From assembly GCA_003255065.1 (NCBI GenBank), contig QAOA01006379.1, positions 199,252 through 263,251 of the forward strand: a stretch of 64,000 bases of DNA, given 5' to 3'. The DNA comes from Cercis canadensis. Lineage: Eukaryota; Streptophyta; Magnoliopsida; Fabales; Fabaceae. The notes beneath the pieces were generated by a model. That model had not been told where the DNA came from, did not search any database, and was given only the letters and a program-made list of their open reading frames with translations. How positions within the stretch are numbered: the stretch's first letter is position 1; every line of letters begins with the position of its first letter. Both the position numbers and the translations under genes were made by a program. Below, in pieces: positions 23,252-33,180 of the stretch.

Positions 23252-25395
23252 TGTTGAGTGGGCTTTATATCCACTCTTTAGATCTATTTTACTTAATTAT
23301 TTGGTTGTTTATTGAGATTAATTATCATCTAATGGGATGTTTTATGTTAAATTGTAGGTTTCATAAGTTAGAATGAAGAATTGAAGAATTGGGAAGTTTC
23401 TGGACCAGAATTCAAGCGCCGCAACGCCCAAAACCCAGAGCCGCGGCTCCTGGAGCATGAAAATTAAAAGCGGGACAGCAACTCAGCGCTGCAGCGCTGA
23501 AAATCAAGAGCTGCGGCGCTTGCGCGCGGAGAAAATTGGTATTTTTTGTCAGAGAGGCAGCGCCGTGGCGCCCGTGCGATTTTTCTAAATACGTGCACTT
23601 TTTCCTTAGTTTCTTTAGGACTTTTAGAGATAGTATAAATAGGAAATTTTATAAATTCTTAAAGGGATCCTTTTCTGGACTTTTTGGAGGCAAGGAGGGG
23701 AGCAAAAACAAGGATTGGAGAAGGGCACAAGAAGATTGGAGCTTCTCTTCAGAGTTTTTATTCTTCTTCCCTTTGAACCATGTCTAGATTTAATTTTATA
23801 ATGTTCTTTTCATCTGCTATGAACTAAATTCCCTTCTAGGGCTATGATGTAGCCTAGCTAGGAGGATTTGTTATTTTCTATTTCTTTAATTCAAGAACTT
23901 CTTTATTAAATTGTCTTCTTCTTCTCAAGTCTTCATGTTTCTAATTGCTTGATCACCAATTAGTTGATTAGATACTTATAATGAGACTGGGAGGTAATTT
24001 ATAATTAAAGATCATAGAGATTAAGAACATATGTTGCATGTAGGATAGGAATATACCTCCATGGCCTATATAGCTATTTAAAAAGAACCATAGAATTAAG
24101 TGAATTTCTAGGTTGTTCACAATTCACATAGGAATATTGTGGGTTCATAACTTAGAAATATTTTTGTTTGACCTTGGGAAAGGCTAATAAATAATTTAGG
24201 GTTCTTGGCTAGCAATCAGAAAGATTGTTCTTGGTTAATGAATTAGGAATAGCAAATCAGAATAGCTATGGTGAAATCAAAAGCCCTAGATTTTTCTCCC
24301 TTGATAATTATATCATTTTTTCTGGTTTAATTTGCTATTTTTCTAGTTTACTTGTTTTTATTCTATTTTAAGTTGTTTCATTGAAATCTCTCCATATCGA
24401 TTGATTAGATAAAGTTAAGGTTAACCCTCTTTTGGTAGTTGGTACGTTAGTCCTCGTGGGAATAATAAATCTTATTCATCTTATTACTTGCAAACTGATA
24501 ACGTAAACTTGCGTTAGGTTTTTATACAACAAGTTTTTGGCGTCGTTGTCGGGGACTAATTTGTTATCAATATCGATACTCAGTGATCTTGATTTTAGTC
24601 TAATCGTTTATTTTCACAAATCTATTAAATTATTTTATTGTTTGAGACTTTCAGGAGTTTTCTTTTGGTGTATGAGAAATTCTGGAAGCAGCTTCCTAAT
24701 CCCACTTGATTCTGAGATCGAGAAGACCTGTCAAAAGAATAGAAAGGCAAGAAGAGAGTCTACCAGAGTTTTGACAGACACAATGGCAGAGAAAATCCTC
24801 CTAAAGCACTCTGTGATTATGTTTTACCTTCAGTCACAGACACCACTTCTGGTATAAGGCGACCGGCTATTGAAGCAAATTCCTTTGAGATCAAACCAGC
24901 TATAATCCACATGGTCCAGTCAGCCTCATTCAGTGGATTAGCGAATGAAGACCCTCATGCTCATATTTCTGGGTTCGTGGAGATATGCGATACCTTCAAG
25001 CACAATGGGGTTAGTAATGATGTTATTTGCCTCCGCCTCTTCCCATTCTCACTACGGGATAAAGCTAAATCTTGGCTACAGTCATTGTCAACAGGGACCA
25101 TCACCACCTAGGATAGTTTGGCACAAAAATTCTTGGCCAAATTCTTCCCACCCGCTAAAACCGCCAAGCTACGAAATGACATCACTACCTTCTATCAACT
25201 GGATAATGAGTCACTTCAAGAGGCTTGGAAAAGATACAAAGAGTTGCTTCGTAGATGTCCCCACCATGGACTCCCCGACTGGTTGCAACTACAAACATTT
25301 TACAATGGGTTGCTGAATTCAACCAAGACATTAGTAGATGTAGTTGCTGGTGGATCTTTGATGAGGAAGACATATGAGGACCTCCAAGAAACATT
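23252..25395 (+). mobile_element. Truncated Athila-type Ty3/gypsy retrotransposon
   Basis: A probable 5' LTR runs from TGTTGAGTGGGC at 23252 to ACAACA at 24531, about 1280 bp. Just after it comes a primer-binding-site-like TTGGCGTCGTTGTCGGGGAC (24536-24555). This resembles the plant Athila/Tat-type site, with T in place of C at two CpC/CpG-type positions. A gag region follows and ends near 25395. No protease, reverse transcriptase, integrase or 3' LTR is visible before the N gap at 25937, so the element is truncated. The LTR inserts into F-box fragment 2. Its GC-rich interior (23410-23580, with repeated GCGCCGC-like words) stands out from the AT-rich neighbourhood. Confidence 0.8.
24780..25395 (+). 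pseudogene. gag fragment of the Athila-type element
   Basis: The frame encodes a retrotransposon gag domain: RRPAIEANSFEIKPA, EDPHAHISGFVEICDTF, LRLFPFSLRDKAKSWL, LAQKFLAKFFPPAKTAKLRN and RRCPHHGLPDWLQ. An in-frame TAG at about 25109-25111 falls where gag proteins of this group have tryptophan, consistent with TGG to TAG. The reading ends near 25395 in unrelated sequence. In an intact element gag packages the RNA; here it cannot be made. Confidence 0.85.
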
Positions 25396-25936
25396 CAAAC
25401 TTTTAAGGGCTTCATGTATATTATAAAAGTTAAACTCAAGATCAAAAGGTGAAATTTTTAAAATTTTAGAAATTCAAACCTCTATCAAGGTCTGATCTTG
25501 GGGTAGAAAATTTGATTCTCTTGGAGCAAGTGGTTAAAAGTTTGATCCAATTCAATCATATAGTAATTTGAAAACATGTTGCATAATGATTATAAGAGAT
25601 ATTATGTGAATATATTATGATTTTCCATTTAATTCTCAAAAAAAATTACCATTTAATTAGCCATTAATTTAGCTGTTTCATTTGTTTGAAATTTTAAATT
25701 TACGATTATTCCATCTAATGACTTATAGACCCTACTTTTATTCCCATTGTTAAAATGCCTCTTAAAGGTGGAAATTTGTGATGGCATCATATATAATTTT
25801 CAAATTAGGATTAGCTCACAAGTTGAATCAACTCCAAAAATTGTTGCTGCTTTTAAATTTATATGTAAACAAATAACGAGATAGTAAGCACTCCTATACA
25901 ATATATATCTAGTGAGACTTAAGACTAAATAGACGT
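25396..25936. other. Intergenic DNA up to the assembly gap
   Basis: AT-rich. Near 25870-25905 it shares ATAGTAAGCACTCCTATA with the end of the tandem repeat at 19470. No gene recognised. Confidence 0.45.
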
Positions 25937-26262
25937 NNNNNNNNNNNNNNNNNNNNNNNNNNNNNNNNNNNNNNNNNNNNNNNNNNNNNNNNNNNNNNNN
26001 NNNNNNNNNNNNNNNNNNNNNNNNNNNNNNNNNNNNNNNNNNNNNNNNNNNNNNNNNNNNNNNNNNNNNNNNNNNNNNNNNNNNNNNNNNNNNNNNNNNN
26101 NNNNNNNNNNNNNNNNNNNNNNNNNNNNNNNNNNNNNNNNNNNNNNNNNNNNNNNNNNNNNNNNNNNNNNNNNNNNNNNNNNNNNNNNNNNNNNNNNNNN
26201 NNNNNNNNNNNNNNNNNNNNNNNNNNNNNNNNNNNNNNNNNNNNNNNNNNNNNNNNNNNNNN
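25937..26262. other. Assembly gap (326 N)
   Basis: Run of undetermined bases. Open frames spanning it are artefacts. Confidence 0.99.
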
Positions 26263-26997
26263 ATAATTGAGATACGAGAATAGTCCAGTAGATGAGCTGT
26301 TGAAAAAACCAAGGAGGAAAATTTAGGAGAGCCTTAATAAAATTACAGAGAAGTCTATCAAAAAAAGAAAACAATTCATGCTAGTATATAATAGAACCAA
26401 CAAAGAATAAACACTAAACATCACTGGTGGTAAATGATCAAGGTCATATATACAGCAGTTTCCATCCATTTCATAGAATAAACTCTTTCCTATAACTGGT
26501 GCATTCCATTCACCCCAAACATTAAAATGTACTAGAAATTTAGACAATTTTCAGACGGTTCTTGTGCTTTAGACTTTTTTTATGCCTCTCCATGTTAGAA
26601 GTTTACTTTAGTTCAACTAGCAGCAGGGCATGCATCATATTATGAACATCAATCCACAAATAAAATAATCTATCCTTTTTTCAGCGATAAGAGATGAACA
26701 ATATAAATCAAAAGGCTCATGTACATAACATACAATACAACTTTAAAAAAAAAAAATAGTTCAGGTTTATTCTCCTACCAATTAGTGGCAGTATGAATAA
26801 TTGCACCTCTACTGTCTCTTCATCAAGCAATGATTGTCTCTTAAATTTGTTCGTCAATCGAATTTCAGTCCAGTTGATGATAGATGTATGAAATTTCAAA
26901 ATTATAGAACATAGTGACATGACATACTTTACTGAACGAAAAAAAGATCAATGATGCAGAACTCTAGAGAAGTAGAAATGCCTGCTCCTCATCTATC
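26263..26997. other. Intergenic DNA with an unassigned exon-like frame
   Basis: The minus strand near 26425-26545 reads HFNVWGEWNAPVIG followed by FYEMDGNCCIYDLDHLPP, preceded by a possible acceptor (TTTCTAG). It looks protein-derived, but I cannot place it in a family. The rest is AT-rich non-coding sequence. Confidence 0.3.
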
Positions 26998-27050
26998 CTT
27001 CTCATATATGTTACTTTGTCATATTGAAAAAAGTACAATGTCAAAATTAT

Positions 27051-27211
27051 TGTTAGAATATTAGCTGTAAATACTGTAGTTATTATAGCATATTTTTAGG
27101 CTTGTAATTAGCTTATGATTAAGCCCATGATTAGGCCCATTATTGCTGTACAGTTAGTATAAATAATAGATGTGAGAAGCTAGTCTCACAACCTTTTCCA
27201 CTATTCTCATA
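27051..27211 (+). repeat. 5' LTR of the copia element
   Basis: 161 bp, preceded by ATTAT. It differs from the 3' LTR at several positions, including the last dinucleotide (TA here, CA there) and CCC/CTC differences near the middle. It contains the stretch AGTTAGTATAAATAATAGAT with a TATA-like core. Confidence 0.9.
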
Positions 27212-27629
27212 CGGTATCAAAGCAATTTTAGTGAGAAAATTCCTCTTTTTCCCACTGCAATTTTCCAGCGGTGCTCTCCTGCTGTGCTTTCCTTTCCAGC
27301 AGTGTTACCCCTAAGGTTTAGTGGTTGTGCTCCTCTCTCGCCACCCTAGGATTCTATTTTCTCAAATCCACCTCCATAGTCAACCTCAGAACCCTCCGAC
27401 CGGCCTTTCCCCGGAAACCCGTCGCCATCCTTCGCCGTACGCACCTACACGCGCCGCTATAGTCTCTGTGTGTGACACCCACGCGCCTCCAGCTTCTTCC
27501 GCGCGTGGAGGAGCATGTCTTCTCCGATCGCCATGAAACTTTCTAGATCTCTCCTCCGGCGGATTTTCGACCTTTTCCTGCCCTCACTTTGGTGTTTTCT
27601 GCTTTGTAAAAGGTTCGTAACATATCCAA

Positions 27630-28497
27630 ATGGCTTCTTCAGACAAGGAAACTTCTGGTCACCATTCATTCCTTACTTTTTCTTCTACTCCAATTATATG
27701 TGCTGAGAAATTAACTGGCTCTGACAACTATATGACTTGAAGGGGAGTGTTAGAATATTAGCTGTAAATACTATAGTTATTATAGCATATTTTTAGGCTT
27801 GTAATTAGCTTATGATTAGGCCCGTTATTGCTGTACAGTTAGTATAAATAATAGATGTAAGAAGCTAGTCTCACAACCTTTTCCACTATTCTCACAATTA
27901 TAAAATAAATAAATAACTGGAGAGAAATACAGTTCGATCACATNTAGAGTTGTGGTTTTTAGGTCAGGGCCATAAGGAACATTTAGTAAAACAAATTAAA
28001 GACATCCCTACTAAAGATCAGCCTAAGTGGAAGCAAGCTGATGCTTATCTCTGTAATGTTCTCTGGCAATCTATTGATCGTGCTCTTGTTGGCTAATACA
28101 GACTTTATCGTACATGTTATGAGGTTTGGCAGAAGGCCAAGAAACTCTACTCAAACGATATAAATCGTTTGTATACTGTTGTCTCTCAAATGAAAACTCT
28201 TAAGAAACAGGATCTGGATATGCAAACTTATCTAGGGCAAATCGAGACTCTTCAGCAGGAATTTAATGAGATGATGCCATTCTCAACTGATGTCGCTCAA
28301 CAAGAGGCACATCGTGGCAAATTCTTTATGGTCCTTGCACTTGCTAGCCTGCCTTCTGAATTGGATTCGGTCCGTAATCAAATTCTGGCCAACCCTGGGG
28401 TTCCTACTATGGACACGATATTTAAGCAGTTAATCCGTATTTTCGCACCTACAGTACCTCTGTTTCAACTACCTCAGCTGATTCTACTATTCTAGTC
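27630..28497 (+). pseudogene. copia gag region, split by the misplaced LTR block
   Basis: A start codon at 27630 begins MASSDKETSGHHS and runs to GSDNYMT at about 27735. The gag frame resumes after the N with LWFLGQGHKEHL, then TCYEVWQKAKKLYSND, DLDMQTYLGQIETLQQEF and FMVLALASLPSELDSVRNQI. Only a few codons appear to be missing between the two parts. An in-frame TAA near 28096 interrupts the second part. A CX2CX4HX4C zinc knuckle (CTRCNKIGHTVDRC) is read in another frame at about 28572-28613, pointing to a further frameshift near 28490-28570. Confidence 0.85.
27736..27944. repeat. Misplaced 3' end of the copia element plus 3' flank, ending in N
   Basis: This contains a purine tract (GAAGGGGAG), a third LTR-like copy (27748-27896, 149 bp, lacking 12 bp present in the other LTRs), the target repeat ATTAT, and about 45 bp of the same host flank found after the true 3' LTR (32231-32278). 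It stops at the single N at 27944. It therefore represents the right end of the same insertion site, probably from another haplotype or an internally deleted allele, placed inside the element by the assembler. Confidence 0.8.
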
Positions 28498-28639
28498 TCT
28501 CAAGTGAACCATCGAGAAGATGATAAGGGCAAACGTGGTGATTAACGAGCTCGAAATAAAGATCGCCCCCGATGTACTCGCTGCAATAAAATTGGTCATA
28601 CAGTGGATCGCTGCTTTCTCCTTCATGGTCGACCTCCTA

Positions 28640-31600
28640 AGGTTGCTAATGTTGCACAGTATGGTTCCTCCTCTGGCACTCCATCTGGCACTGTATCCGT
28701 CTCTGCTACTAATTACAATGAGTTCCTCAGATTCCAAGACAACCAGCGGTCCACCTCTATTGCCTCTATTGCTTAGACTGGTAATCCTATTGCATGCATC
28801 TCTCAATCCTCCTCTCTTGGACATTGGGTTTTTGATTCTGGTGCTTCTGATCACTTGTCTGGTAACAAGAATTTATTTTCTCATATCACTTATTCTAATT
28901 CATCATCCACTGTTACCTTAGCTGATGGCTCACACACTACAGTCAGAGGCATTAGTCAGGCCACACCCTTGCCCTCCCTATCTTTAAATTCTATTCTCTT
29001 TGTGCCTGGGTGTCCATTTAATTTGATTTCTGTTAACAAATTAACTCAAACCCTCACTTATTCTGTTACCTTTGTTGCTAATGCGGTTATTGTACAGGAG
29101 CGAAACACTGGGAGGATGATTGGAGTCGAACATGAGTCCCATGGGCTATACTACCTCACCCCACCACCATCTCTTGTGGCTTGTATTGCTGCTGATTCAC
29201 CTGAACTTTTTCATCGTCGTTTGGGATATCTTAGCTTATAGAAACTACAGAAGATGGTGCCGAGTCTCTCTAGTGTCTCTTCTTTAGAATGTGAGTCTTG
29301 TCAATTAGGCAAACATGTTCGTAGTTCTTTTCCTAGTCGTGTCAATAAACGAGCCGAGTCTCCTTTTTCACTGGTTCATTCTTATGTATGGGGTCCTAGT
29401 CGTGTCAACTCAACTTTGGGTTTTCAATACTTTATTACCTTTGTTGATGATTTTTCCCGATGTACTTGGTTATTTTTAATGAAAAATCGTTCAGAACTTT
29501 TCTCTATTTTCCAAACCTTTTGCTCAGAAATTAAAACTCAATTTGGAATCACCATTCGCACCTTCCGGAGTGATAATGCCCGAGAATATTTTTCTGCTTC
29601 ATTTCAATCTTTTATGACTTCTCAGGGCATTCTTCATCACTCTTCTTGTGCTCATACTCCTCAACAAAATGGAGTGGCTAAGCGGAAAAATAGACACCTG
29701 ATTGAGACTGCCCGTACTCTCCTCATTCATCATAATGTTCCGCTGCGTTTTTGGGGAGATGCGGTTATCACTGCATGTTATTTGATTAATCGCATGTCAT
29801 CCTCTGTTTTAGAAAATTAGGTGCCTCATTCTCTTTTGTTTCCCAATCAGCCACTCTACTCTCTTTCTCTTCGTGTCTTCGGTTGCACATGTTTTGTTCA
29901 TGATCTCACTCTAGGTAAAGATAAGTTACATGCAAAATCTCTCAAATGTGTCTTTTTGGGTTATTCCCATTTGTAAAAAGGTTACCGTTGTTTCTCTCCT
30001 GAACTCAAACGATATATTGTTTTCCCGGATGTCATATTCTTTGAGACAACCCCTTTCTTTCCTTCTTTAGGGCATCCTGATTGTTCTACTGTTACTCAGG
30101 TTCTCCCAATTTCTTGCACTAGTCCTCTTCCACAGGTTGTTTCTTCTCATGACTCCACTGGTCCTACAGAGGACTCGGCACCTCCTCTCCTCACCTACCA
30201 TCGTCGGCTTCGACCTGAACCTATTGAGGACCCTACCATTGTGGCACCTGTCACTGGGCCTGTTGAGCACCCACCCATTATGCCACCCGTCCTTGAGCCT
30301 GTTGACAACCCTCCTACCAATGACCTCTCTGCTCCTGCCCCATTGGATTCATCTCCTGCTCCAGTCACTTCTCAGGTTCCGATCTCTGACTTGGACCGAT
30401 CTATTGCTGACCGCAAAGGTATTCGTTCTACTCGCAATCCTTATCCCATTTATAATTTTGTGAGCTATCACCGTTTGTCTCCACAATATTCTGCTTTTGT
30501 GTCGTCTTTGTCTCCTGTTTCTATTCCTAAAAATGTAGGTGAAGCACTTTCTGACCCAGGCTGGCATAGGGCAATGATTGATGAGATGACTGCTTTAGAC
30601 TCTAATAGCACTTGGGATTTGGTGCCTCTGCCACATGGTAAATCCACTGTTGGTTGTCGTTGGGTTTATACAGTCAAAGTTGACCCTAATGGCCAAATAG
30701 ATCGTTTGAAAGCCCGTTTGGTTGCCAAGGGATACACCCAGATCTACAGACTTGATTATGGTGATACCTTCTCTCCAGTTGCCAAGATGGCCTCTGTTCG
30801 CCTCTTTCTCTCTATGGCTGTCATTCACCACTGGCCCCTTTATCAATTGGATATTAAAAATGTCTTTCTACATGGCAAATTGCAAGAGGAAGTTTATATG
30901 GAGCAACCTCCTGGATTTTTTGCTCAGGGGGAGTCTAGATTGGTGTGTTGACTTCGCCGATCTCTCTATGGACTTAAACAATCTCCACAGACTTGGTTTG
31001 GGAGATTTAGTTCAGTTGTCCTACAATTTGGTATGACTCAGAGTGAGGCTAATCATTCAGTCTTTTACTTTCACTCATCCCCTAACTGATGCATGTACTT
31101 GATTGTCTATGTGGATGACATTGTGATTACAGGGAATGATCAAGAAGGCATACAAAAACTCAAGCAACATCTATTCCAGCACTTTCAGACAAAAGATTTG
31201 GGCAAACTCAAGTATTTCTAGGAATAGAAGTCGCTCAATCCCAAAAGGGTGTTACCATCTCACAGCGAAAATATGTCTTGGATATATTGAAAGAAACAGG
31301 TATGTCAAACTGCAAACCTATGGAGACTCCAATGGATCCAAATGTCAAGCTCCTAGCTGATCAGGGGGAGCCTTTATCAGATCCTAGTAGATATCGGAGA
31401 TTTGTCGGGAAACTCAACTACCTTACAGTGACACGTCCTGATATTGCCTTCCCTATGAGTGTACTTAGTCAATTTCTAAGTGCTCCGTGTGACAGTCATT
31501 GGGATGCAGTAGTTCGTATTTTAAAATACATCAAGAAGGCACCAGGTAAAAGTCTATTGTATGAAAATAGAGGACATACTTAGATGGTTGGATATTCAAA

Positions 31601-32057
31601 TGCTGACTGGGCAGGCTGTCCATACGATAGACGCTCAACCACTGAATATTGTGCATTTGTTGGGGGCAATCTAGTGTCATAGAAGAGCAAGAAACAATCA
31701 TTTGTTGCTTTATCCACAGCTGAGGCAGAATACCGAGTCATGGCTAAAGCAACTTGTGAGCTCATATGGCTGAAACAGTTACTTCAGGAGTTAAAATTCA
31801 TGATGATTCAACAGATGAAACTAATATGCGATAACCAAGCAGCTCTCCACATTGCCTCCAATCCAGTCTTCCATGAAAGGACCAAACATATAGAGATTGA
31901 TTGTTACTTTATTAGACAAAAAATACTTTCAAGGGATATTGCTACTAGTTTTGTTAGATCAAATGACCAGCTAGCAGACATATTCACTAAGTCTCTCAGA
32001 GGCCCTCGTGTTAACTACATTGTGACAAGCTTGGAACATATAATATGTATGCTCTAG
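28640..32057 (+). pseudogene. copia pol: protease, integrase, reverse transcriptase, RNase H
   Basis: Protease: FDSGASDHLSG at about 28829-28863. Integrase: GAG pre-integrase HRRLG, core FVDDFSR and SDNAREY, then QQNGVAKRKNR (about 29666), where lysine stands at the catalytic glutamate of the DDE triad. Reverse transcriptase: [21 protein letters not shown] and YVDDIVITG (about 31110). RNase H: STAEAEYRVMA and ERTKHIEIDCYFIRQKI near the 3' end. In-frame stops occur at 29239-29241, 29818-29820, 29974-29976, 30949-30951, 31088-31090, 31581-31583 and 31680-31682, and a frame change near 31215. All seven stops are single C-to-T or G-to-A changes from sense codons expected in the family. The product would be inactive. 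Confidence 0.88.
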
Positions 32058-32230
32058 CTTGAAGGAGAGTGTTAGAATATTAGCTGTAAATATTATAGTT
32101 ATTATAGCATATTTTTAGGCTTGTAATTAGCTTATGATTAGGCCCATGATTAGGCTCGTTATTGTTATACAGTTAGTATAAATAATAGATGTGAGAAGCT
32201 AGTCTCACAACGTTTTCCACTATTCTCACA

Positions 32231-33180
32231 ATTATAAAATAAATAAATAACTGGAGAGAAATACAGTTCGATCACATTTTCAATTAATACAGTGCCAATT
32301 CTATTGTTCCATTGAATGTATATAGAATCACTTGTTCTAACAATGTCAACAAGACAACTCCCATCTAATTATCAGACTAGAGGTTAAAAAGAACTGGAAT
32401 CCGAAGGCTAGGAAAATCAATGAGGATGTTATGGAGAGGGTTAGTATGCCAAAAGATCCTAGAACAGAGACAGCAATGGGTAAAGAGAAATAGAAACAAC
32501 CAAGAACCACAACAAAAACCAAAATCTTGTCACACTCTGCTTGGATTTTCCTTGCCTGAAGCCTGTACAATAAATAGCTTAAATATGTACTCAACAATCT
32601 TCCACAAGTCCGACTTATCAATAATCCTTCTTAGGGCTTCCCTAACTGAATGATGCATAAAGTACAAGCAGAGCAGGCTGATCCATAAGCAACGGCAATA
32701 ACTGCAAATGGAGTTGACAAACAACTGCTTACCACATGTCATGAAAGTAATACACAATCTACAAAAGCAAGAAATTCCAAATGTTGTCCTCCAATAATGT
32801 CTTTCCTCCCCCCGAGAGATTTAAACCAATTTCAGTCACGCACTCTCTAACCTCCAAACCCACAATTGAATATCATAAAACATAGTAGGTCATCCAGAAA
32901 ACGGCAACATATTACTCTCGGACACTCAGGTAACACAGCATCCTTATACCCAAAAACATTTCATAGGAGAACTCATTAGATGATATTTCCATAAATTCTT
33001 ACGCATCAAACTCCCACATTCTCATTTGCAGCAGGCAAAATCAAGGGAGTACACCCTAGAGTATCTCAATTCAATATTTTCAGCTACTGTGTTGAAGCAA
33101 AATATTGCCAGAAGAGCATTCTCAACGCCTTGCTAAGGCTCCACATATAAGGACCTTTCTTCTCACACCACTACTTTCAA
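32231..33180. repeat. 3' flank of UTP20, paralogous block B
   Basis: Bases 32231-33559 match 10661-11990. The part before 33181 lies downstream of the UTP20 stop codon and should hold its 3' UTR. The copia element sits about 950 bp beyond the stop codon. Open frames here are antisense or chance, and the copies at 10.7-11.5 kb do not preserve them consistently. Confidence 0.85.

Larger units (their letters stand above)
27051..32230 (+). mobile_element. Ty1/copia retrotransposon, degenerate, with an assembly artefact inside
   Basis: The 5' LTR (27051-27211) and 3' LTR (32070-32230) are both 161 bp, start TGTTAGAATATTAGC and end TCTCA(C/T)A. Target duplications ATTAT flank them at 27046-27050 and 32231-32235. 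A primer-site-like GGTATCAAAGC follows the 5' LTR at 27213, and a purine tract GAAGGAGAG precedes the 3' LTR. The domain order gag, protease, integrase, reverse transcriptase, RNase H is that of copia. Several in-frame stops and at least one frameshift (near 31215) make it non-autonomous now. The stretch 27736-27944 does not belong in the internal region: it repeats the element's own 3' end and flank and ends in a single N. The paralogous block at 10611-11990 lacks the element. Confidence 0.93.

Noticed and set aside
24537..24857. 106-codon frame after the Athila primer site as the gag start
   Set aside because: It is in a different frame from the recognisable gag domain, which is read from about 24780 onward.
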